In this document: positions 1-9,359 of the stretch, piece after piece | Layout: each line of letters begins with the position of its first letter | How positions within the stretch are numbered: the first letter of the stretch is position 1 | DNA from: Bacteroidota bacterium | GTDB taxonomy: Bacteria; Bacteroidota; Bacteroidia; AKYH767-A; OLB10 | Assembly: GCA_016709725.1 (NCBI GenBank) | Contig: JADJMG010000005.1 | Coordinates: 402,582-466,581 of the forward strand | Direction: 5' to 3' | DNA length: 64,000 nt | Program-made: the position numbers and the translations under genes | The notes under the pieces: generated by a model | Databases searched by the model: none | Told to the model about the DNA's origin: nothing | Seen by the model: only the letters and a program-made list of their open reading frames with translations

Positions 1-205
1 GATCCGACCTGTGACCGAAATACCCTTTAGATACGCCAGCAACTACATTCGCAATTCCTTCTAGCATGCCCAACACAAGCATTGAATATCCGGCTTCTTT
101 TAAAAAAAGCGGGAGAACTGGATACAACAACTCACTAGAAATATCAGCAAAGAGACTGATGCATCCCAATAGCCAAACATTTTTAGAGAATTTCGATTTA
201 AACAT
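1..205 (-). CDS. MFS transporter, N-terminal fragment (cut by window start)
   Basis: The minus-strand frame opens with ATG at 203-205 and runs off the window, giving 68 residues. After a short basic N-terminus come two hydrophobic segments (about residues 10-34 and 40-60) containing LFADISSELLYPVLPLFL, typical of the first helix of major facilitator transporters, and GVSKGYFGHRSD, which resembles the loop 2-3 signature with its G-x-x-x-D and basic residues. Substrate cannot be told from this fragment. The start overlaps the stop of the upstream acetyltransferase by 8 bases, so the two are probably co-transcribed. Confidence 0.7.
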   Translation of the reverse strand, partial: MFKSKFSKNVWLLGCISLFADISSELLYPVLPLFLKEAGYSMLVLGMLEGIANVVAGVSKGYFGHRSD

Positions 206-747
206 GATTCAAGGAATCAAACTTTTCTCGCGTGAGTAACCATCGCTTTACTGGTTGTTCAAAACAAATCCATCCAGGAATTGTGGTGTATTCCTTCACA
301 AAATCGAAACCTAATTTTTCAACGGTTCTATTGGGAGCAAAATTTTGAGCGTTTGGTTCACAGAAAATTTGCTTTAAATTGAAATACTTAAAATAAAATG
401 GAATCGACATCCTTAACCACTCCCATCCAAATCCTTTCCCGCGAAACTCCTCATCCCAAATATGAAGATGCACAAAAGCTTCTTCTCCAAAAATGATTGG
501 ACTAATATTAGAATGTCCGACCGCTTTTCCATCGTAAAACCAAATCATAGCAAATGATTTTTCTCTGGAAAAGGAGTTTTTAACTGGGATTCAATCATAG
601 CTGTGAAATCTTCGGGAGATGGTAATTTAGAAAGATCAACACCCATATGAATCAAAAATCATCGGGAGAGTTCATCCAATAATTTACGAGTGATGGAATA
701 TCCTCCATACTAATTTCACGAACCGACAAGTTGCTTTTTGACATCAT
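198..747 (-). CDS. GNAT family N-acetyltransferase (two frameshifts)
   Basis: The uninterrupted part (198-548) is the C-terminal two thirds of a GNAT enzyme: it contains RGKGFGWEWL, the R/Q-x-x-G-x-G/A acetyl-CoA loop, and ends in a normal C-terminal strand. Reading upstream, the frame is restored by one-base corrections in an A run near 565 and a T run near 657, extending the protein to an ATG at 745-747 (MSKSNLSVREISMEDI), about 183 residues, a usual GNAT length. Both breaks lie in homopolymers, so I read them as sequencing errors. The substrate is unknown. It overlaps the following MFS gene by 8 bases. Confidence 0.7.
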
Positions 748-811
748 CACAAATTTAATAGATATTTTATTTAACTATGAAGCTCCCCATTTAAACTATT
801 GCTTATTTGCT

Positions 812-1990
812 TTACAAGTAGCTCAGCCACCAATAATTTTTTCGCTGCTTCAAATCACTAAACCATTTACACAATGGATACAACGCCAAGACCATCAGGA
901 TCCAAATTAAATATACATACCTCAATGTTAACCCCTCACCTGCAATGACGAATTTAAATGGAATTCCAAATATCAAAGAAGTCTCTTCATTTAAGTTATG
1001 TCCGTTAAGCATAAAAATGAAAATTGCGATTAAATGCAAAATGTAAAAATGCAATACATAATAAAAGAAAGGAACTCGACCGTAGACGCTCACTATCTTA
1101 CTCCACTTATTATTCAAATTCTCGAAATAGGCAAGAAACAATAATGCAGGACCGATAGTCATACACAAATAAAGGAGAGAAGGTGGATACTTATGTAGAT
1201 TCAGAAAAGACATTACGGTAAATATTGGATCCATTTGAACAGACCATAAAAATGGATTACCATAAAGGTTAGTCCCTCTTAACAGCACAAAAAACACAAG
1301 GGTGCTCCAACCCAGTCTACTTAACAACTTCTTTCTTTTAATAGGATCATATCCTTGTTTATAAATTGCACCCAAACAATAACCCAACGACATGACGCCA
1401 AGCCAAGGAAGGATGGGATAAATAAACGCCATTTGATGCCCCGGGGTAAGTGTATGAAATGCAAAATTTCCATTTCGGAAAAAGTCCCAAAACAAACCCT
1501 TGTGTGTACTTGGAAAATAATCCAAAACATTATGACCGAATACCAATAAAATTCCAATCAAAAAAACCAACTTCCATGGCAATCGAATCAGCATTGACAT
1601 CCCTATCATACTGATTCCGATGGCCCAAATTACTCCTAAGACGAACACTGAGAAACCACTATCGAAAGTCCAAGCATAGGTTATAATAACTACTTCAACG
1701 AACACTAACCACAAGCCGCGCTTCCATAAAAAACGGACAACTCGCCCTTGCTCTTTCGTGCTTCTTGTAAAAAACGGAGATGCCTGCTAGAAACACAAAG
1801 ACTGGAGCACAAAAATGAGTAATCCATCGCGTAAAAACAAAATGGGACCTGTCGATTTTAAATCCAAGGGATCATGAATAAAGGCATCAAAATGCACAAA
1901 ATCGCGAGTGTGATCGAGAGCCATGATGATCATTACGAATCCACGAAGAAAATCGAGGGAATAAATTCTTTTCTTAACGAGTGGGTCCAT
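812..1990 (-). CDS. HGSNAT-like membrane acyltransferase (DUF1624), frame-broken
   Basis: Two minus-strand pieces (1787-1990 and 812-1714) form one protein of about 390 residues when two one-base shifts are repaired, both in T/A runs around 1835-1845 and 1770. The start has KRIYSLDFLRGFVMIIMALD, typical of the heparan-alpha-glucosaminide N-acetyltransferase catalytic family (formerly DUF1624), and the restored middle reads HFCAPVFVFLAG. The remainder is strongly hydrophobic with about ten predicted membrane segments and the FYYVLHFYILH motif near the C-terminus. The role in bacteria is probably transfer of an acyl group to a cell-envelope sugar; the substrate is unknown. Confidence 0.75.
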
Positions 1991-1993
1991 TAT

Positions 1994-2078
1994 AAGAATT
2001 AAGAATTAAGAATTAGGAATTAAGAATTAGGAATTAGGAATTAGGAATAAGGAATAAGGAATAAGGAATAAGGAATTA
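1994..2078. repeat. Heptanucleotide tandem repeat (AAGAATT / AGGAATT / AAGGAAT)
   Basis: About twelve 7-base units follow each other immediately upstream of the acyltransferase start codon. The units drift from AAGAATT through AGGAATT to AAGGAAT, as expected from slippage followed by point changes. The same GAATT-based word recurs at 36.22-36.37 kb. The position between start codon and any promoter could alter expression by changing spacing; that is inference. Confidence 0.85.
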
Positions 2079-2134
2079 ATAACAACCAAAGTTAATTAAA
2101 TAAATGAAAAATCATGCCTAGGGAGGTTAACCTT

Positions 2135-2596
2135 CTAATTTCTCCAAACCAACTTAGCTGCGGAGATTGTATCCAATTCCAATCGAACTCCCTCTTGAAT
2201 TACAAAACCATTTTTTAAATAAAACTGCAATGGAGAAACGTAGGGCGAACCATCCGACTTCAAATCCTGATCATGATCCACTACCCATGCGGAAATCATT
2301 TCTTTATTCTCTGTTAATTCTTCCAGCAGAATAGACCCATAACCTTTTCCTTGCATTGAAGTAGGCATGAGCATGGCTAGCCATAACTCTCCATCGCGAA
2401 TAAATCGAAAAGAAAAAGCAATCGCTGGGATCGAAGAATCGATCAGCAGAAAATATTCTACGTGTTGCAATCCATCAAAATAGGAATTTAGTTTTGATAG
2501 ATCTTCGAACTTTACATTTACTGGATAGACGTCATTCCAGCATTTCAACAATTCTAGTTGTTGTTGTTGATTTAAGACTTGAGTATGTATGATCAT
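2135..2596 (-). CDS. GNAT family N-acetyltransferase
   Basis: A 153-residue intact protein with the GNAT fold: beta4 region (ELWLAMLMPTSMQ) followed by the acetyl-CoA pyrophosphate loop QGKGYGSILLEEL, and a late FYLKNGF segment (alpha4-beta7) characteristic of the superfamily. The substrate cannot be predicted. It stands alone between the HGSNAT-like gene and a terminator-like hairpin on the same strand. The ATG start is the only one giving the full N-terminal strand. Confidence 0.75.
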   Translation of the reverse strand: MIIHTQVLNQQQQLELLKCWNDVYPVNVKFEDLSKLNSYFDGLQHVEYFLLIDSSIPAIAFSFRFIRDGELWLAMLMPTSMQGKGYGSILLEELTENKEMISAWVVDHDQDLKSDGSPYVSPLQFYLKNGFVIQEGVRLELDTISAAKLVWRN

Positions 2597-2683
2597 CTTT
2601 ACTTTCCAATAAAAACTAAATTAATGTGACACATCAAAGATACTCTATCGGGAACAACCTGTGCTGTACAATGTACGAAAATA

Positions 2684-2720
2684 AAAAAGCCTCGTCTGAT
2701 TCATGAAAATCGGATGAGGC
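2684..2720 (-). terminator. Intrinsic terminator, minus strand
   Basis: Arms at 2689-2701 and 2708-2720 pair over 13 bases with two G-U pairs and a 6-base loop. Read on the minus strand the hairpin is followed by six T residues, the usual form of a factor-independent terminator. It would end transcripts coming from the porin gene (3128-4387), although the anomalous G/C block now lies between. Confidence 0.7.
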
Positions 2721-2747
2721 TACCTTACTACTTCGCGGCCCCCAAAG

Positions 2748-3118
2748 GCCGGCCGCGGGGCCCCCCGCGGCGGGGGGGGGGGCCCCCCGCGGCGGGGGGG
2801 CCCCCCCCCCCCCCCCCCCGGCCCCGCCCGGGGGGCCCCCCCGCGCCGGCGCCGCCCCCGGGGCCCCCGGCGCGCCCCGGGGCCCCCCCCCCCGGCCCCC
2901 GGCGGCCCGCCCCCCCCCCGGGGGCGCGGCGCGGGGCCGCCCCCCCCCGCCGCCGGCCCCCCCCCCCCGGGGGGGCGCCCGCCCCCCCCCCCGCCCCGCG
3001 GGGGGGGGCGGGGGCCCGGGCCCCGGCGGCGGGGGGGGGGGCGGCCCGGGGGTGGGGGGGGTCGGCGGGGGGGGGCGGGGGGGCGGCGGGGGGGGCGGGG
3101 GGCCCCGGGGGGGGGCCC
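2748..3118. other. Extreme G/C-only tract, probable assembly artefact
   Basis: About 370 bases contain only G and C apart from two T residues near 3052 and 3061, with long runs of nine or more identical bases, in a genome that is otherwise AT-rich. The boundaries are abrupt at both ends: ordinary sequence resumes exactly at the 3' end of the porin gene. No coding signal belongs here; the open plus-strand frame (2714-3124) encodes only Pro, Gly, Arg and Ala and is a by-product of composition. The likeliest explanation is low-quality base calls or unresolved sequence. Confidence 0.85.
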
Positions 3119-3127
3119 CTATAAACC

Positions 3128-4387
3128 TTAGAAATTAATTTGTGCTTGCAAACGTAGAAGTGATCCTTCTTGATAATTATCTCTCAGTGCGGCATCTTCA
3201 AACTTTCTTTTTGAGATCGTATACATAGCAACAAACTCAAATTGTGGAACGGGCTGCCACTCCAATCCTATTTCTGTTTCTTCCACTTCATACGAGCGAG
3301 CATCCAATTCGTGTTTTTTTCCACCGTTGTAATATTGATAGCGTACAAATGGAATTAAGATATGATTTCCAACTTTTGTCAGGTAAGACAAAATCACATA
3401 CCCTCCATACAAATCTTTACTCTCAATAGAATCAGTAGCCTTGTTAAACTCGGGACCTTCGCCGATATTATACTCGGCTTGTATACCAAATGGCTTTGGA
3501 TAAAGAATAAATGATCCAGCTACGCGTTGATCGGTATAAATTTTATCCTTGGTTGTCTTGACACCAGCAGAAATTTGATCTTTAGCTAACACAAATTTTC
3601 CGGTATACCCTTGCACACTTGCTTCCATAATTTGATTTCCCAATTCAATAGGATAACTTAAACGACCGACCATGTGCAATTCATTATTTAGATCAGGCTT
3701 ATTTGCTGTTTGACCATTGAAAACACCAAAAGCAAATACACCATAATCACCAGATCCTTTCAATCCTGCTTTTACAAGATTCGCTAATAATTTTCTTTTC
3801 TTCGTTGGAGCCCAATAAAAAAACGCACCCATATCACGTTCATTCGAAAATGCAGAATTGAGCGCATCATCACGATCTAAGGGTAAACGATTCTGACTCG
3901 ATTGCAAATTCGCAAATCCAAATGGAACCTTACTTTGACCCACACGAATTCTAAATTCATTTTCTTTATCAATCCCTAAATCCATGTAGGCATCACGAAG
4001 TTGAGTAAAATTTAAACTTGTTGATGAAACCGAACTCGCGAAATCTGGCTGCACATAAAAATAAACTTGCTTCGAAATTTGTCCTGAAAAAATAATTCGA
4101 GCGCGTCGAATAAAAATACCACCATTTTCGCCCCAACTTTTATCACATTGCTCACACTTCAAGTCTTCGTTGGTTTCTAACAATCGATTGTAACGAATTT
4201 GCAAGTACCCACGAATCTTAAAAGTATCGTACCATTTTTCTTCAACTGCTGGTTTTGGTGCTGCTGGCTCAGCGGTAGCTTGCGCTAACAAAGAGTGGTT
4301 GCTTAATACAAGTATGACCATTACTAAAAACACACTTTTCATTCCAATTATCCGATTTAGATAATAACTTGATAACCTTTTTTTCAT
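3128..4387 (-). CDS. Outer-membrane porin, phosphate-selective O/P type
   Basis: A 419-residue protein with a Sec signal peptide (hydrophobic segment ending LLAQ, about residues 17-36), then KIRGYLQIRYNRL, the first strand typical of the Porin_O_P family. It has alternating aromatic beta-strands throughout and a C-terminal phenylalanine (AQINF) expected for BAM-dependent insertion. It presumably forms an outer-membrane channel for anions; specificity is not shown by the sequence. CEQCDKSW around residue 78 is a Cys pair unusual for a porin. An in-frame ATG at residue 16 gives a neater signal peptide and may be the true start. A TAnnTTTG -7 element lies at 4416-4423. Confidence 0.85.
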   Translation of the reverse strand: MKKRLSSYYLNRIIGMKSVFLVMVILVLSNHSLLAQATAEPAAPKPAVEEKWYDTFKIRGYLQIRYNRLLETNEDLKCEQCDKSWGENGGIFIRRARIIFSGQISKQVYFYVQPDFASSVSSTSLNFTQLRDAYMDLGIDKENEFRIRVGQSKVPFGFANLQSSQNRLPLDRDDALNSAFSNERDMGAFFYWAPTKKRKLLANLVKAGLKGSGDYGVFAFGVFNGQTANKPDLNNELHMVGRLSYPIELGNQIMEASVQGYTGKFVLAKDQISAGVKTTKDKIYTDQRVAGSFILYPKPFGIQAEYNIGEGPEFNKATDSIESKDLYGGYVILSYLTKVGNHILIPFVRYQYYNGGKKHELDARSYEVEETEIGLEWQPVPQFEFVAMYTISKRKFEDAALRDNYQEGSLLRLQAQINF

Positions 4388-4415
4388 TTTAATTTTAGAT
4401 TAGTTCCTTCGGGGG

Positions 4416-4423
4416 CAAAAATA
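4416..4423 (-). promoter_or_regulatory. Promoter -7 element of the porin gene
   Basis: The minus strand reads TATTTTTG, matching the Bacteroidota TAnnTTTG consensus. It predicts a transcript start about 20 bases upstream of the porin start codon. No clear TTTG -33 element is visible. Confidence 0.5.
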
Positions 4424-4572
4424 ATTTTAATTCTGCCCTAAATGACGCCTTCAGAAGCCTCCAACGTTAACAAATTATTAAGATCACATGCAATGTTAAG
4501 GCTATATTAACTCAATGTTAAGATAACCTTTTGTTCACATCAAAAAGGAGAATTAAATCAATAAAAAGAGGG

Positions 4573-5616
4573 TTAAACGATGGACTTATTAGCCAGTTGT
4601 CCGCAAGCGGCGTCAATATCCTTCCCTCTGCTGCGACGCAGATTGACCACATGACCATGCTTCCAAAGCTCATTCATAAAAGCATTGATTTTCGGTTCGG
4701 TCGTTTTTTGAAACTCGCCACCGTCAATGGGATTGTATTCAATTAAATTAATTTTGCTCACGACACGTCGTGCAAAAGCGGCCAATTCACGGGCATCATC
4801 GAGGCTATCATTAAAATTATTAAAAACGATATATTCTAAAGTAACTCTAGTCCCTGTCTTCTCATAAAAATAATTCAAAGACTCCTCCAACACATCTAAC
4901 TTATTACTTTCATTAATAGGCATGATACGATCGCGCTTTTGATCATTTGCAGCATGAAGTGATAAAGCAAGATTAAACTTTACTTCGTCATCACCTAATT
5001 TCTTAATCATTTTCGCAATGCCCGCTGTGCTCACCGTAATTCGACGTGGCGCCATATTCAGTCCTTGTTGCGAAGTAATATGCTCAATACTTTTTAAAAC
5101 ATTAGCATAATTTAAAAGCGGTTCACCCATGCCCATGTACACTACATTACTTAATGCAATATCATAATTTGATTGTGCTTGCTCACGAATCATGGCTACT
5201 TGATCATAGATTTCATCAAAATGCAAATTGCGCACGCGATCCATCTTCCCTGTACCACAAAATTTACATGTTAAACTACATCCTACTTGTGAACTAACGC
5301 ATGCTGTCATGCGGGTATCGGTAGGAATCAAAACCCCTTCCACTATATTTCCATCGTGCAGCTTAAAGGCATTTTTAATGGTACGATCGCGGCTCACCTG
5401 TGAAGTCTCAATGGTGATGGGATTAATGGTAAAATTCTCTTCGAGTAAAGTCCGTGTCTCCTTCGACAAATTCGTCATTTCATCAAAAGATCGGGCCGAT
5501 TTATTCCAAAGCCAATCACTTACCTGCTTGGCACGAAAGGCTTTATCCCCTTTGGACACAAAAACTTCCTTGAGTTCATCAAGACTTAAATGACGTATAT
5601 TTTGCTTTAATGACAT
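4573..5616 (-). CDS. rlmN: 23S rRNA (adenine2503-C2)-methyltransferase RlmN
   Basis: This radical-SAM enzyme methylates C2 of A2503 in 23S rRNA (and A37 of some tRNAs). The 4Fe-4S motif is seen as CSLTCKFC around residue 120, followed by GTGKMDRVRNL; GEPLLNY and the conserved C-terminal Cys in DAACGQL, which carries the methyl intermediate, are present. Length is normal (347 residues). The start is taken at ATG 5614-5616 (MSLKQNIRHLSL), because a -7 promoter element at 5623-5630 overlaps any longer version. The transcript would be nearly leaderless. Confidence 0.95.
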   Translation of the reverse strand: MSLKQNIRHLSLDELKEVFVSKGDKAFRAKQVSDWLWNKSARSFDEMTNLSKETRTLLEENFTINPITIETSQVSRDRTIKNAFKLHDGNIVEGVLIPTDTRMTACVSSQVGCSLTCKFCGTGKMDRVRNLHFDEIYDQVAMIREQAQSNYDIALSNVVYMGMGEPLLNYANVLKSIEHITSQQGLNMAPRRITVSTAGIAKMIKKLGDDEVKFNLALSLHAANDQKRDRIMPINESNKLDVLEESLNYFYEKTGTRVTLEYIVFNNFNDSLDDARELAAFARRVVSKINLIEYNPIDGGEFQKTTEPKINAFMNELWKHGHVVNLRRSRGKDIDAACGQLANKSIV

Positions 5617-5622
5617 GTGGTG

Positions 5623-5630
5623 CAAAGATA
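5623..5630 (-). promoter_or_regulatory. Promoter -7 element of rlmN
   Basis: The minus strand reads TATCTTTG, a perfect TAnnTTTG element, ending 7 bases before the chosen ATG. It decides the start codon: an upstream in-frame TTG at 5623-5625 would lie inside the promoter. Confidence 0.65.
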
Positions 5631-5825
5631 CGTGTTAGATGGGAGATTGGGATCCTCGAGGGAGATTAGGGGGGGCTGCGACGGATTAGGATGCGAAGCT
5701 TCGGAGATGGGAGATTGGAGGATGTGCGATGGCAGACATTAGTCTCGAGGCTTCTCGATTAGAGGTTAATCGCGAGGCATTGCGATTAGTTGCTAGAACT
5801 TTGGATGTAAGGTGTTTATCGTTCC
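5631..5825. other. Non-coding spacer with degenerate short repeats
   Basis: No gene is supported here. The stretch holds several copies of GGGAGATT/GGAGATGGGAGATTGG-like words and GCGAGGC/CTCGAGGCTTC-type words (5745-5785) related to the GTCGCGAGGCTTCGCGAT arms at 36.29 kb and to 31.75 kb. These look like dispersed intergenic repeats of this genome. Confidence 0.5.
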
Positions 5826-5945
5826 GGGCTTAAAGAAGTGGTGGTTTAGAAGCAAGAAATGGCTACCTATCACTACTGGTTATTTGAACCACAAAAGTTT
5901 AATAAACCACATCCCCGCCATTTCTTTTAAGCCCTTGTTATGCCT
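5826..5945 (-). repeat. Imperfect palindrome of the TAACA repeat family
   Basis: Outer arms at 5826-5838 and 5922-5934 (GGGCTTAAA / TTTAAGCCC) and inner arms at 5841-5848 and 5903-5910 (GTGGTTTA / TAAACCAC) give a nested hairpin. On the minus strand it begins TAACAAGGGC and lies 16 bases after the stop of the T9SS gene. Its inner words (AGAAATGGCGG, ACCACTTCTT) recur in the element at 50.1-50.23 kb, so I place it in the same dispersed family. Confidence 0.55.
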
Positions 5946-5960
5946 TCGTGCTACAGATGA

Positions 5961-7236
5961 CTAGAATTTCACAAGTTTGATGTTCGCAGTTCTATTTTCT
6001 TTTAAGTAGTTAAGCAAATAAAAGCCGGGGTGTAAACCATTTGTTTTAAATATTGTTTTACCATCAATAGTTTTTTGCCGCATAATTTCTTTTCCCTTTA
6101 TATCATATAATGTAGCATCTCCTTTTTCTTCAGTTCCATTTATGATAAATTCATTTGTAAAAGGATTAGGATAAATATGTAATGAAATAGCAGTGGAGAT
6201 TTCATTTACGCTGGTATTAAAACAAAGTGGAGTAAACGGAAAACCTCTGCTTGTAATGGTAGAAGGAGAGGTTACTAAGCAACCCGAAGAAAAAGAAAAG
6301 CCTGTACTTCCGGTAATGGTTGCTGCGGTATCTGAAATAGTTGTCGGATTTCCCAGGTTGCATCCGCTGTTTCCATTGGCATCTGTTTTTATTAAATAAA
6401 TATCAAAATCACCTGCATTGAAGCTTGCAGAAAAACCATTAATAATATAACCACCATCAGTGGTCTGTTGAATGGAACGTGCAGCATCCCAATCACTGCC
6501 ACCATATGTTTTTGACCACATAAGCGTTCCATTTGAATCGGTTTTGAGCAAATAAACATCAATGCTGCCTGCACCAAAACTCTCCGTTTCGCCAGCAATA
6601 ATAAATCCTCCGTCATTGGTCTGCTCAACATCATAGGCGCGGTCATCATTTGTACCTCCAAATGTTTTTGACCACAAAACATTTCCAATCGAGTCTGTCC
6701 TTATTAAGTACACGTCATCACTACCCACACCAAAACTGGCAAATGTTTTACCCGCAATTATATATCCACCATCGTTTGTCTGTTTAACAGAGCGACCTTG
6801 TTCAGAACTTATTCCTCCATATGTCCTTGTCCATAAAGAATCTCCAAAAGCATTTATCTTTAATAAATAATAATCAGTTCCTGTTGTTGAACCTTGTGCA
6901 TACCCATTTATAATATAACCTCCATCATTCGTTTGCTGAACAGAATATGCTCTGCAAGAACCAGTACCTCCATACACTCTTGTCCACAAAGTATCTCCAT
7001 TCGAATCCGTTTCCAATTGCATTTGTCTTAATTAGAAAAGCATCACTATTGCCAGCTCCAAAATTTGCTATGGAACCAGTAATAATATATCCACCGTCAT
7101 TTGTCTGTTGCACACCAGTTCCGGCATCCGAACCTGTTCCACCAAAAGTTTTTTGAAAAGTGATTTGCGCAGAGGAAATTTCAGCAAAGAGAATCATCTC
7201 TATCAACAGAACGATAATTAAGTACTTTGTTTTCAT
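5961..7236 (-). CDS. T9SS-secreted beta-propeller repeat protein (frame-broken)
   Basis: A signal peptide (MKTKYLIIVLLIEMILF) starts the protein at 7236. It carries about six copies of a roughly 50-residue repeat with the core QTNDGGYII, then VYLIKTDSNG and LWSKTYGG, a beta-propeller-like repeat common in secreted Bacteroidota proteins. The C-terminal 75 residues hold the type A T9SS sorting domain (IYPNPFTNEF, YDIKGKEI, GFYLLNY). The reading frame is interrupted around 7021-7030 in the first repeat, where a small indel seems to have removed or altered repeat material. The protein is expected at the cell surface or outside; ligand and function are unknown. Confidence 0.75.
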
Positions 7237-7378
7237 AGCATTTTATGTTTGTTAATTGTTACTTAAATTGTCATACCATTTCAAAGTTAATTTCTTGCAG
7301 GTCATTTTAAGTCGCTCTGTCGACCAAGCAAGACGAATATCGCCAGGCTTTGTGACTAGGTGTAGAATTTCAATGTTT

Positions 7379-8755
7379 CTACCCAAATAGCAATTCAAAA
7401 ACTTCTTCTACTTTTCCAACAGGAATCACTTTGATGGTCGCATTATCCTTCAATTTATCCGTTCCAGCATTATAACTCGAGACAAATATTTTTTTGAAGC
7501 CTAATCGAGCGGCTTCGTTGATTCTTGCTTCAATGCGATTGACGGGTCTGATTTCACCGGTTAGACCTACTTCACCGGCAAAGCAATAAGAGGGATCGAT
7601 GGATAAATCTTCGGAAGAAGAAAGAATTGCACAGATGATGGCCAGATCGATAGCAGGATCTTCAACACGAATTCCACCAGCGATATTTAAAAACACATCT
7701 TTAGCACCTAATTTAAATCCGCATCGTTTTTCGAGCACTGCTAAAATCATATGCAATCGGCGTAAATCATAGCCGGTCGTTGTGCGCTGCGGTGTACCAT
7801 ACACTGCAGAACTCACCAAGGCTTGCGTTTCAATTAAGAATGGACGGACACCTTCCATCGTACAGGCAACGGCGGTTCCACTTAAACTTGCATCGCGTTG
7901 TGATAAAAGCAATGCAGATGGATTGGCCACTTCAATCAATCCTGCTCCTTGCATTTCATAAATTCCGAGCTCGGCAGTGGACCCAAATCGATTTTTAATG
8001 GCGCGTAGAATTCGATACACATGATGACGATCGCCTTCAAACTGCAAAACGGTATCCACCATATGTTCTAAAACTTTTGGTCCCGCTATTGAACCTTCCT
8101 TTGTGATATGTCCGATGAGTAAAACAGGAGTTGCGGTTTCCTTTGCAAAACGCAACAACTCACCAGCACAACCTCGTATTTGCGAAACAGTTCCGGGTGC
8201 AGATTCATAAACATTAGAATATAATGTTTGAATAGAATCAACAATGACTAGATCGGGTTGTAGAATTTCTACTTGATGAAAAATTTGTTGCGTAGTTGTT
8301 TCCGTCAAGATGTAACATTCACTTTGCAGTTTACCAATTCGCTCGGCACGCATCCGTACTTGATGTTCACTTTCCTCACCTGAAATGTATAAAATTTTCT
8401 TGCCTTTTAAATTTATCGCGAGCTGCAAGAGCAATGTCGACTTTCCGATGCCAGGTTCACCACCCAATAAAATTAAAGACCCCGGAACAATGCCTCCACC
8501 GAGTACACGCATCAATTCTGCATCTGGAATTGCAATTCGCGGACTTGATTCTAACGCAATTTCAGAAATTAAACGCGGCTTATTGGCTTTAGATTCTTTA
8601 AGAGGAGATGTCCTCCATTGGTTCTCCTTAGCCGTAGGTTGAATGACTTCTTCAGAATAAGTATTCCATTCGTTGCACGACGGACATTTACCAATCCACT
8701 TCACGGAATTAGCTCCACAATTTTGACAATAAAATACTGTTTTCGTTTTCGCCAT
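7379..8755 (-). CDS. radA: DNA repair protein RadA
   Basis: RadA is a hexameric branch-migration ATPase acting in recombinational repair. All hallmark parts are visible in order: an N-terminal zinc finger (CQNCGANSVKWIGKCPSC), a RecA-like Walker A (GGEPGIGKSTLL), the RadA-specific KNRFGS motif, and a C-terminal Lon-protease-like domain (GAKDVFLNIAGGI, then DLAIICAILSS). The length of 458 residues is normal. It sits 51 bases downstream of the GNAT gene on the same strand and may share its promoter. Confidence 0.95.
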   Translation of the reverse strand: MAKTKTVFYCQNCGANSVKWIGKCPSCNEWNTYSEEVIQPTAKENQWRTSPLKESKANKPRLISEIALESSPRIAIPDAELMRVLGGGIVPGSLILLGGEPGIGKSTLLLQLAINLKGKKILYISGEESEHQVRMRAERIGKLQSECYILTETTTQQIFHQVEILQPDLVIVDSIQTLYSNVYESAPGTVSQIRGCAGELLRFAKETATPVLLIGHITKEGSIAGPKVLEHMVDTVLQFEGDRHHVYRILRAIKNRFGSTAELGIYEMQGAGLIEVANPSALLLSQRDASLSGTAVACTMEGVRPFLIETQALVSSAVYGTPQRTTTGYDLRRLHMILAVLEKRCGFKLGAKDVFLNIAGGIRVEDPAIDLAIICAILSSSEDLSIDPSYCFAGEVGLTGEIRPVNRIEARINEAARLGFKKIFVSSYNAGTDKLKDNATIKVIPVGKVEEVFELLFG

Positions 8756-8806
8756 TTTACTTTCCTTCTACTAAAAAAATTTCCTTTACTATATCCAACA
8801 AAAAAT

Positions 8807-9295
8807 CTAATACACTTTTTGCAACATATGTACATCATGATATGCACCAAACTTTACTCCTACTTCACGCAATGTTCCAATTACCGTAAAGCCTAACCGT
8901 TCGTGCAGATAAACACTTTGTTCATTTCCATGCGTAATTCTGGCGATCAACGAATGCAATCCCAACTGCGCCCCTTCCAGAACCAATACCTCCAGCAATT
9001 GCTTACCCACTCCTTGCTTGCGAAAATCTCTATCGACATACAAACTTGTTTCGGCCGTAGAATCATAGGCTGCGCGTTCACTCCATCTACTTAAAGAAGC
9101 ATATCCAATTACATTTCCATTCAATTCTGCTACTAACACGGGATGAATGGATTTATGCGCTCTAAACCAATCCACACGATCTTCTAAACTTTTCTCTTCG
9201 GTATCGAATGTTGCAACGGTAGTAAGAATTGCTTCATTATAAATTTCGGTAATACGTGTTACATCTTTCTCTACTGCTGGTCGAATGGTTATCAT
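8807..9295 (-). CDS. GNAT acetyltransferase, phosphinothricin-acetyltransferase-like
   Basis: The 162-residue protein begins IRPAVEKDVTRITEIYNEAI and has the R-K-Q-G-V-G-K-Q acetyl-CoA loop, SLIARITHGNEQS and YLHERLGF, which are the conserved blocks of the PAT/YncA branch of GNAT enzymes. Members acetylate the amino group of phosphinothricin, methionine sulfone or similar glutamate analogues; the natural substrate here is not known. A -7 element abuts the start codon, so the message is predicted to be leaderless. Confidence 0.8.
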   Translation of the reverse strand: MITIRPAVEKDVTRITEIYNEAILTTVATFDTEEKSLEDRVDWFRAHKSIHPVLVAELNGNVIGYASLSRWSERAAYDSTAETSLYVDRDFRKQGVGKQLLEVLVLEGAQLGLHSLIARITHGNEQSVYLHERLGFTVIGTLREVGVKFGAYHDVHMLQKVY

Positions 9296-9299
9296 CCTT

Positions 9300-9307
9300 C
9301 AAAATTA
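9300..9307 (-). promoter_or_regulatory. Promoter -7 element, leaderless transcript
   Basis: The minus strand reads TAATTTTG, four bases before the ATG of the GNAT gene at 9295. The predicted transcript start falls at or next to the start codon. Confidence 0.5.
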
Positions 9308-9359
9308 GCGAAATTATAATTGCATCTTAAAAATCAAAACGAATGTTCAATACTCATCC

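Noticed and set aside
2714..3124. 136-residue plus-strand frame rich in Pro, Gly, Arg and Ala
   Set aside because: It is only the translation of the anomalous G/C tract; all frames are open because stops need A and T.
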